Source: Lachnospira sp. UBA5912 (GTDB lineage: Bacteria; Bacillota; Clostridia; Lachnospirales; Lachnospiraceae). From it: DNA of 11,247 bases. Below are positions 6,504 through 11,247 of the stretch, piece after piece (within the stretch, counting starts at the first letter, position 1; each line of letters begins with the position of its first letter). The notes under the pieces are model-generated. The model was not told the DNA's origin and ran no database searches. It was given only the letters and a program-made list of their open reading frames with translations. The stretch covers positions 1-11,247 of the forward strand of contig DJDY01000108.1 in NCBI GenBank assembly GCA_002435585.1. Reading direction: 5' to 3'. The translations under genes and the position numbers were made by a program.

Positions 6504-8240
6504 ATGAACACTTTAGTAATCGTTCTGATCGCGGCTGTTATATTATTTGGTGCCTATATGGTATATGGCCGTTGGTTAGCAAACAAGTGGGGTATCGACC
6601 CTAAGGCAGAAACACCTGCCGTTAAGTACAATGATGGAAAAGATTTCGTTCCAACAAATGGATGGACTGTATTTAGTCATCAGTTTTCATCTATCGCTGG
6701 TGCAGGCCCTGTAACAGGTGCTATTCAGGCAGCAGCATTTGGCTGGTTGCCAGTATTACTCTGGATCCTCATTGGTGGTGTATTCTTTGGTGCTGTAACA
6801 GACTTCGGTGCTTTATATGCATCAGTTAAGAATGAAGGTAAGTCAATGGGTATGATCATTGAGAAGTACATTGGCAAGTTTGGACGTAAGATTTTCTTAC
6901 TTTTCTGCTGGTTATTTACACTTATTGTTATCGCAGCATTCGCAGATATGGTTGCAGGTACATTCAATGCTTATACAGTAGTTGATGGAGCATCACAGTT
7001 AGCACCAGCAGCTTCAACTAATGGTTCAGCTGGTATGGTATCTATCATGTTTATGGTATTTGCAGTTGTATTTGGCCTTATCCAGAAGAAGTTCAATCTT
7101 TCAGGCTGGAAAGAAGCTGTAGTTGGTATTGTATTTATCGTTGCATCATTTGTAATTGGTAACTTCTGTCCAATCATCTTAGGTAAGAATGCCTGGAGTT
7201 ATATTACATTTATATATATCTTCTTTGCAGCAGTTATGCCAATGTGGCTTATGAAGCAGCCTAGAGATTATATGACAACATTTATGTTTATCGCTATGAT
7301 AGTTGGTGCAGCACTTGGTCTTGTAGTTGCTCATCCATCTATGAACCTTCCTGTATATACAGGATTTAACAATGCAAAGCTTGGAACAATGTTCCCTATC
7401 CTTTTCGTAACAGTTGCCTGTGGTGCTGTTTCTGGTTTCCACAGCCTTGTTTCATCTGGTACATCATCTAAGACAGTAGAGAATGAAAAGGATATGCTTA
7501 AGGTTGGGTATGGTGCTATGGTACTTGAGAGTTTACTTGCTGTTATAGCTCTTTGCGTAGCTGGTGCAGCTGCAGCAGCTGATGGTACAGCAGCTACAGG
7601 TACTCCATTCCAGATATTCAGCCGTGGTGTTGCTGGTTTCTTTGAAATGTTTGGTGTTCCAGTACATTTTGCAACAGTATTTATGACAATGTGTGTATCA
7701 GCACTTGCACTTACATCACTTGATGCCGTTGCACGTATCGGACGTATGAGTTTCCAGGAACTTTTCAGCGTAGATGATATGGAACACGCTGAGGGCTGGA
7801 GAAAGTTACTTTGCAATACATATTTCTCAACAATCGTAACTCTTCTTTGTGGTTTCGTACTTACAAAGATTGGATATGCTAACATCTGGCCATTATTTGG
7901 TTCAGCTAACCAGTTATTAAGTGCACTTGTTCTTATAACACTCTGCGTATTCTTAAAGGTTACAGGACGTAGCAACAAGATGCTCTTCCCACCTCTTATC
8001 ATTATGCTTTGTGTAACATTCACAGCACTTGTACAGAGACTTATAGCTATGGTTAAGGCTATCCAGAATGCAGCTTCAGTTACAATTCCTGCAGGTCAGG
8101 CTACATGGGGAAGCGTATTTATAGCAAACGGACTTCAGCTTATAATAGCAATTCTTCTTATTGTACTTGGTCTTATCATTGTTGTTAACTCAGTTAAGAG
8201 TTATGCAAAGAGTGAGAAGAACTCAGAGAAGGCTGTTTAA
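6504..8240 (+). CDS. cstA: CstA-family carbon starvation / peptide-pyruvate transporter
   Basis: Integral membrane transporter of 578 residues, shorter than the ~700-residue E. coli CstA, with roughly fourteen hydrophobic segments from the extreme N-terminus (2-20) to ~545-563. Family motifs in order: FSSIAGAGPVTGAIQAA (61-77), GGVFFGAVTDFGALYASVKN (91-110), GAVSGFHSLVSSGTSSKT (307-324), SLDAVARIGR (405-414) and WPLFGSANQLL (462-472). E. coli relatives are linked to peptide uptake and pyruvate uptake, so the substrate cannot be fixed from the family alone. The start has GGAGAG (6491-6496) 7 nt upstream. It is the only gene after the T-box leader, so its expression should respond to tRNA charging, probably with leucine. 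That favours an amino-acid-yielding substrate such as peptides, by inference. The tail after 563 is short, polar and lysine-rich. Confidence 0.9.
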   Translation: MNTLVIVLIAAVILFGAYMVYGRWLANKWGIDPKAETPAVKYNDGKDFVPTNGWTVFSHQFSSIAGAGPVTGAIQAAAFGWLPVLLWILIGGVFFGAVTDFGALYASVKNEGKSMGMIIEKYIGKFGRKIFLLFCWLFTLIVIAAFADMVAGTFNAYTVVDGASQLAPAASTNGSAGMVSIMFMVFAVVFGLIQKKFNLSGWKEAVVGIVFIVASFVIGNFCPIILGKNAWSYITFIYIFFAAVMPMWLMKQPRDYMTTFMFIAMIVGAALGLVVAHPSMNLPVYTGFNNAKLGTMFPILFVTVACGAVSGFHSLVSSGTSSKTVENEKDMLKVGYGAMVLESLLAVIALCVAGAAAAADGTAATGTPFQIFSRGVAGFFEMFGVPVHFATVFMTMCVSALALTSLDAVARIGRMSFQELFSVDDMEHAEGWRKLLCNTYFSTIVTLLCGFVLTKIGYANIWPLFGSANQLLSALVLITLCVFLKVTGRSNKMLFPPLIIMLCVTFTALVQRLIAMVKAIQNAASVTIPAGQATWGSVFIANGLQLIIAILLIVLGLIIVVNSVKSYAKSEKNSEKAV

Positions 8241-8251
8241 GCAGGTTAATT

Positions 8252-8313
8252 TATTATAATGTAAATGTATTGGAAAGTGATAGATTTTAACTTCTGATTA
8301 ATACATTATAATA
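8252..8313. repeat. 12-bp perfect inverted repeat after cstA
   Basis: TATTATAATGTA (8252-8263) and TACATTATAATA (8302-8313) are exact inverted copies, 38 nt apart, starting 11 nt after the cstA stop. They contain only A/T apart from one G/C pair, so chance is a real possibility. A 3' mRNA hairpin is the alternative. No U-tract follows. Confidence 0.35.
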
Positions 8314-8390
8314 TAGAAGAAATAATTTAATTTAAAGAGAATTACTATAATTATAGAAATGTTATAAATGAATAATTGTAGTTGAAATTT

Positions 8391-8502
8391 AATTAAAAAT
8401 GGCTGATATCTTATATGAGATGTAGCGGTTTACAAAGTCAGATTGATTATGTATTAGACAATGTAGATAGTTACATTTATAGGATGTCAGCTATTTTTAA
8501 TT
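8391..8502 (+). terminator. Long 25-bp stem-loop, possible cstA terminator or structured RNA
   Basis: Bases 8391-8415 pair without interruption with 8478-8502: 22 Watson-Crick pairs plus three G-U pairs (8401/8492, 8407/8486, 8411/8482). All departures from a perfect repeat are G-U in the + strand RNA, which suggests selection as RNA from this strand. The 62-nt interior can pair further (ATGTA 8420-8424 with TACAT 8472-8476). The outer stem is A-rich on the left and U-rich on the right (AUUUUUAA), so the inner 14-15 bp followed by a U-tract could act as a terminator for cstA. Confidence 0.55.
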
Positions 8503-8593
8503 CAGTTATTATATGCAATAGTTTCTATATGCATTTCTGTTTATAAAAAAAATAACCTATCATCGGTCAAAGTTTGCGGTTATTCAAAAACTT

Positions 8594-8618
8594 TAATTTG
8601 AAAATGATTTTCAAATTA
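8594..8618. promoter_or_regulatory. Fur-box-like operator 1 (25-bp perfect palindrome)
   Basis: The sequence is perfectly palindromic around G8606, with core TGAAAATGATTTTCA (8599-8613). This is a 7-1-7 arrangement close to the Fur box TGATAATNATTATCA. It ends 2 bp before the -35 box of the regulator gene. Confidence 0.8.
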
Positions 8619-8620
8619 TA

Positions 8621-8648
8621 TTGACAAAATAAAAATTGATGATAAAAT
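8621..8648 (+). promoter_or_regulatory. Predicted promoter of the Fur-family gene
   Basis: TTGACA (8621-8626), a 16-bp spacer and TAAAAT (8643-8648) predict a start near 8655. Operator 1 abuts the -35 box, and operator 2 overlaps the last base of the -10 box and the start point. A bound dimer at either site would block RNA polymerase, so repression and self-regulation are expected. Confidence 0.7.
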
Positions 8649-8662
8649 GAAAATGATTTTCA
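8648..8662. promoter_or_regulatory. Fur-box-like operator 2 (15-bp perfect palindrome)
   Basis: TGAAAATGATTTTCA is identical to the core of operator 1 and is centred on G8655, 49 bp from the first centre. It lies on the predicted transcription start of the regulator gene. Confidence 0.8.
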
Positions 8663-8704
8663 GATTGATGATGTGTTTATGATATATAGGTGAGGATTAT
8701 TATT

Positions 8705-9133
8705 GTGAAAACAAAGTATACAACTAAACAGATGTTAGAATTAAAAGCTTATATGCAGTCTGTAGAGGGAGAACATGTTACTGTTAATGATATAAGCAGA
8801 TATTTTGAAGATAAAGGAATATCAGTAGGGATAACAACAATATATCGTAATCTGGAAAAGCTTGTAGAGCAGGGAATGGTTGCAAAATATACAATAGATG
8901 GTACAACAGGTGCATGCTTTGAATATATAGGTGTGGATGAAGATATTAAGAAGCACGTAGATAATAATAGCTGTTATCACTGCAAGTGTGAAAAATGTGG
9001 AAAACTTATACACTTACGATGTGATGAGATTGAAAAACTGAAGAAACATATGCTTGAACATCACGATTTTGTGCTGAACCCTGTAAGGACAGTGTTTTAT
9101 GGAATATGTGAAGAGTGTAAAGATAAGGATTAA
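8705..9133 (+). CDS. Fur/Zur-family metal-dependent repressor
   Basis: Cytosolic metal-sensing repressor of 142 residues from GTG 8705. An upstream GTG at 8690 lies inside the AGGTGAGG ribosome site (8688-8695), so 8705 is preferred. The winged-helix recognition segment is GITTIYRNLEKL (42-53). The C-terminal metal part holds CEKCG (95-99) and CEEC (135-138), the usual Cys4 structural zinc site. The candidate sensory ligands are Cys90, His92, Cys93, His103, Cys106, His119 and His120. Where relatives normally show an HxH pair before CxxC, this protein reads SCYHCKCEKCG, with Cys in the first position. Two Fur-like operators overlap its promoter, so it is probably self-repressing. The zinc-type neighbours suggest Zur, while the operator looks more like a Fur box. 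Metal not settled. Confidence 0.88.
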   Translation: MKTKYTTKQMLELKAYMQSVEGEHVTVNDISRYFEDKGISVGITTIYRNLEKLVEQGMVAKYTIDGTTGACFEYIGVDEDIKKHVDNNSCYHCKCEKCGKLIHLRCDEIEKLKKHMLEHHDFVLNPVRTVFYGICEECKDKD

Positions 9134-9145
9134 ATGTAATATATA

Positions 9146-9191
9146 AATCAGGTGATTGTAAAACACACTAGGTTCGTTTGCAATCCTGATT
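9146..9191 (+). other. Stem-loop between the repressor and the small membrane gene
   Basis: AATCAGG (9146-9152) pairs with CCTGATT (9185-9191). After a 2-nt TG bulge, ATTGTAAA (9155-9162) pairs with TTTGCAAT (9177-9184), with one G-U, around a 14-nt loop. No U-tract follows. It starts 12 nt after the repressor stop and ends 13 nt before the next ribosome site, so it may partly uncouple the two genes or stabilise the mRNA. Confidence 0.5.
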
Positions 9192-9214
9192 GAAAATGTT
9201 GGAAAGGAGAGGCT

Positions 9215-9511
9215 ATGAATACAGTAGGCAGAAAAACAAAAGCTATATTAGTATGTGTATTACTTATTACTATTTCATTAGTTTCTCTTTTCTATATTGA
9301 AACAGAAATTAATCATAATTGTACAGGTGAAGACTGCCCTATATGTGTAAGTATACAGCAGGCTGAACAGATAGTAAGAACAATAGGTTCTGGTGCATTA
9401 TCAATAACCGGATTAGTAATAATATGTGCCGTGTATGCAGTATTGTTATATATAGGTGTATTATGTGCGGTTTCAACACCTGTAAGTAAAAAAGTAAGAA
9501 TGAATAATTGA
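9215..9511 (+). CDS. Small two-helix membrane protein with CPIC motif, function unknown
   Basis: A 98-residue protein with a basic N-terminus, hydrophobic helix ~11-28, an external loop (~29-56) and a second hydrophobic stretch ~57-87, ending in a basic tail. The loop carries NHNCTGEDCPIC (33-44): His34, Cys36, Cys41 and Cys44, an arrangement suited to metal or redox chemistry. I recall similar small proteins beside zinc-uptake genes in gut clostridia, but I know of no proven function. The start has AGGAG (9205-9209) 5 nt upstream. It lies between a Fur/Zur-type repressor and a zinc-binding lipoprotein, probably in the repressor transcript, so a role in metal uptake or sensing is inferred. 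It is real rather than a shadow: strong ribosome site, good topology, no overlap. Confidence 0.8.
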   Translation: MNTVGRKTKAILVCVLLITISLVSLFYIETEINHNCTGEDCPICVSIQQAEQIVRTIGSGALSITGLVIICAVYAVLLYIGVLCAVSTPVSKKVRMNN

Positions 9512-9591
9512 ATAAATCTCATATAAGGTATACAGATGTTAAAGGGTGAGCTGCTATAGTTTTATAGTCTATGGTAGATAAATCCTTTTGT

Positions 9592-9620
9592 TTGTGTACC
9601 TTTTTTATGAATATCATAAT
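9592..9620 (+). promoter_or_regulatory. Candidate promoter of the zinc-binding lipoprotein gene
   Basis: TTGTGT (9592-9597), a 17-bp spacer and CATAAT (9615-9620) would start transcription near 9627 and give a leader of ~173 nt. Both boxes are imperfect. The lipoprotein gene may also be read from the repressor promoter, since no convincing terminator separates them. No copy of the TGAAAATGATTTTCA operator is seen here. Confidence 0.4.
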
Positions 9621-9622
9621 GA

Positions 9623-9673
9623 GCGCAAAAGTAAAGTAAGTGGTTGTAAAGCGGATATTTACTTTTATTGTGC
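9623..9673 (+). other. Stem-loop at 5' end of the predicted lipoprotein-gene leader
   Basis: AAAAGTAAA (9627-9635) pairs perfectly with TTTACTTTT (9658-9666). GCGC (9623-9626) with GTGC (9670-9673) adds 4 bp beyond a 3-nt bulge. The loop is 22 nt. It begins at the predicted start of transcription and could be an mRNA 5' stabilising hairpin or an operator. No U-tract follows. The remainder of 9674-9785 shows nothing I can name. Confidence 0.45.
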
Positions 9674-9799
9674 CATTCAATGAATGAACAGTCATGCAAA
9701 GCAGGACCAAAGAGCATAAATACGTTGGTTTGTGAATGCTTAGGTTTGTGAATTCATGTATGACAGACAAAAACATAAAAAAAGAAGAGGTTTTATTCA

Positions 9800-11247
9800 A
9801 TGAAGAAAAGATATATATCTATTTTATTAATAGCAATAATGGCAGTCATCAGCCTTACAGCGTGTGGACAGTCATCTGTTAAAACAACGGATAATGGTAA
9901 GGTGAAGATTGTTACAACTATATTTCCAGAATATGACTGGGTCAAAGAGATAGCAGGAGATAATGTATCAGATATGGAGCTTACAATGCTTCTTGATAAT
10001 GGCGTTGATCTTCATAACTATCAGCCAACAGCATCAGATATTTTAAAGGTATCTAATTGTGATTTATTTATATATGTTGGAGGCGAATCTGATGCGTGGG
10101 TTGAGGATGCACTTAAACAGGCTGTTAATAAGAATATGAAGGTTATTAATCTGTTAGATGTTTTAAAGGATACAGTAAAGACAGAAGAAGCAATGCCGGG
10201 AATGCAGGCTGAGGAGGACCATAATCATGGTTATACTCATTTTGCGGACAGCGATGTAAGGGACAGAAGTCTTTCAGACTGGGCTGGTGACTGGCAGTCA
10301 GTGTATTCTTATCTTGAAGAAGGTTCGCTTGATAAGGTTATGGAACGTAAAGCTGAATCAGGAGATAAGACAGCAGAAGAATATAAAGCATACTATGAAA
10401 CTGGTTATAAAACAGATGTTAGCCAGATTACAATAGATGATACAGATAATACAATATGTTTTGTGAAAAATGGCATAGCATCCAAAGCAGTATATGAATA
10501 TAAAGGCTATCAGATATATGATTATGCATCAGGAAACAGAGGTGTACGTTATTTCTTCGAGGCAGTCGACGGTTCATCGGATGCACCTAAGTACGTCCAG
10601 TTCAGTGACCATGGAATTAATCCAGGTAAAGCAGAACATTTTCATATATATGCAGGAAATGATGGGTTTGATGCCTTGTCAGAAGAAATGGATAACTGGC
10701 CAACTTATTATCCAGCAGATATGAATGCTAAGCAGATAGCAGATGATATGTTAGAGCATGAAGAAAAAGAATATGATGAACACGTATGGTTATCATTGAA
10801 AAATGCAAAGGTACTTTGCCAGAAGATAGCAGATGAACTGGGAGAAATAGATTCTAAGAATAAAGATGTATATGAGGCAAATGTGGCTGCTTATATTAAC
10901 AGACTTGATTCGCTAGATTTACAGTATCAGGAGACAGTAAAAAATGCTTCACAGAAAACCCTGTTATTTGGTGACAGATTCCCATTCCGCTATCTTGTGG
11001 ATGATTATGGCTTGAGCTATTATGCTGCATTTGCAGGCTGCTCGGCAGAGAGTGAAGCCAGCTTTGAAACAGTTGTGTTCTTAGCGAAGAAGGTAGATGA
11101 GCTGAAGCTTAATAATATAATGACAATAGAGAAATCAGACAAGAAGATTGCAAAGACAATAATACAGAATACTAAGGATAAGAACCAGAATATTCTTACA
11201 TTAGATTCTATGCAGTCAACAACTAAGGAAGATGTAAAAAATGGAGC
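9800..11247 (+). CDS. znuA: Zinc ABC transporter binding lipoprotein with nested ZinT domain, 3' end cut by window
   Basis: Surface lipoprotein expected to capture zinc for an ABC importer (not in the window). The frame is open to the last base: 482 codons plus 2 nt. Residues 1-22 are a lipoprotein signal with lipobox LTAC (Cys22). Residues ~35-135 form the first ZnuA lobe, with ligand His72 in VDLHNYQPTASD. A His-bearing segment EEDHNHGYTH (138-147) then leads into a complete ZinT domain (~145-318): LSDWAGDW, VRYFFEAVDG, QFSDHGINPGKAEHFHI with His271, His280 and His282 at ZinT spacing, and MDNWPTYYP. The ZnuA fold resumes with DEHVWLSL (326-333, second ligand His328). In the third-ligand region, GDRFPFRYLVDDYGL, Arg393 stands where His is usual; Glu444 (MTIEKSD) aligns with the last acidic ligand. 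The ATG has a modest ribosome site, AAGAGG. The domain order differs from streptococcal AdcA, where ZinT is C-terminal. Confidence 0.9.
   Translation, partial: MKKRYISILLIAIMAVISLTACGQSSVKTTDNGKVKIVTTIFPEYDWVKEIAGDNVSDMELTMLLDNGVDLHNYQPTASDILKVSNCDLFIYVGGESDAWVEDALKQAVNKNMKVINLLDVLKDTVKTEEAMPGMQAEEDHNHGYTHFADSDVRDRSLSDWAGDWQSVYSYLEEGSLDKVMERKAESGDKTAEEYKAYYETGYKTDVSQITIDDTDNTICFVKNGIASKAVYEYKGYQIYDYASGNRGVRYFFEAVDGSSDAPKYVQFSDHGINPGKAEHFHIYAGNDGFDALSEEMDNWPTYYPADMNAKQIADDMLEHEEKEYDEHVWLSLKNAKVLCQKIADELGEIDSKNKDVYEANVAAYINRLDSLDLQYQETVKNASQKTLLFGDRFPFRYLVDDYGLSYYAAFAGCSAESEASFETVVFLAKKVDELKLNNIMTIEKSDKKIAKTIIQNTKDKNQNILTLDSMQSTTKEDVKNG

Larger units (their letters stand above)
8241..8704. other. 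Gene-free gap between cstA and the Fur-family gene
   Basis: This 464-bp AT-rich stretch has no supportable reading frame. It contains a 12-bp inverted repeat (8252-8313), a long 25-bp RNA-type stem (8391-8502), and the Fur-type operator/promoter region (8594-8662). A weak inverted repeat AATAACC/GGTTATT (8551-8557, 8578-8584) also lies here, with an A-run before it. Confidence 0.7.

Noticed and set aside
7331..8023. Minus-strand open frame of 230 codons
   Set aside because: It lies wholly antisense to cstA, whose family motifs are clear, and its protein shows no coherent pattern. It is a codon-bias shadow.
8391..8502. Miniature inverted-repeat transposon
   Set aside because: No target-site duplication is visible at the ends, and arm differences are all G-U compatible, which fits RNA structure better. 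A genome-wide copy search could reopen this.
8543..8597. Possible minus-strand terminator (AATAACC/GGTTATT with an adjacent A-run)
   Set aside because: The stem is only 7 bp with a 20-nt loop, and no minus-strand gene exists nearby that would need it.
8690..8704. Earlier GTG start for the Fur-family protein
   Set aside because: This GTG is part of the AGGTGAGG ribosome site for the GTG at 8705.
9519..9800. Minus-strand open frame of 93 codons in the gap before the zinc lipoprotein gene
   Set aside because: It starts with TTG, has no convincing ribosome site and no recognisable motif. Its hydrophobic, Thr-rich composition is what antisense AT-rich DNA gives.

Overview
The window looks like chromosomal DNA of a low-GC, Gram-positive gut anaerobe, most likely a Lachnospiraceae-type clostridium. 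The evidence is AT-rich sequence, strong AGGAGG-type ribosome sites, a T-box leader, PucR/CdaR and Fur-family regulators, and close resemblance of several proteins to clostridial families (this family assignment is from memory, not from a search). All genes I support lie on the + strand.

Region 1 (1-5814) reads as a GABA-utilisation locus. The C-terminal part of a PucR/CdaR-type regulator (1-925) is followed by a 17-bp perfect palindrome, a promoter and a terminator-like leader hairpin. Next come a class III aminotransferase of the 4-aminobutyrate type (1130-2503), an APC-family amino acid permease fused to a cytidylate-kinase-like domain (2585-4687), and a 4-hydroxybutyrate dehydrogenase-like iron-dependent alcohol dehydrogenase (4693-5814). 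Together these would import GABA, transaminate it to succinate semialdehyde and reduce that to 4-hydroxybutyrate, which can feed butyrate formation. The later CoA-dependent steps are not in the window. The permease-kinase fusion is one of the most unusual items here.

Region 2 (5815-8240) is a complete T-box riboswitch with its own promoter, a plausible CUC (leucine) specifier, a UGGU tRNA-acceptor element and an intrinsic terminator. A further ~200-nt leader follows, and then a CstA-family transporter (6504-8240). A T-box in front of cstA suggests that uncharged tRNA (probably tRNA-Leu) controls a peptide or carboxylate transporter.

Region 3 (8241-8704) is gene-free. It holds a 25-bp uninterrupted RNA-type stem, which may be the cstA terminator, and a promoter flanked by two perfect Fur-box-like palindromes.

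Region 4 (8705-11247) is a metal-homeostasis cluster, probably for zinc: a Fur/Zur-family repressor, a small two-helix membrane protein with a Cys motif (CTGEDCPIC), and a lipoprotein cut off by the window end. In this lipoprotein a ZinT (lipocalin-like zinc-binding) domain is nested inside a ZnuA-type periplasmic binding fold, at the place of the usual His-rich loop. The third ZnuA zinc ligand His appears to be replaced. No tRNA, rRNA, CRISPR array, insertion sequence or phage gene was seen.
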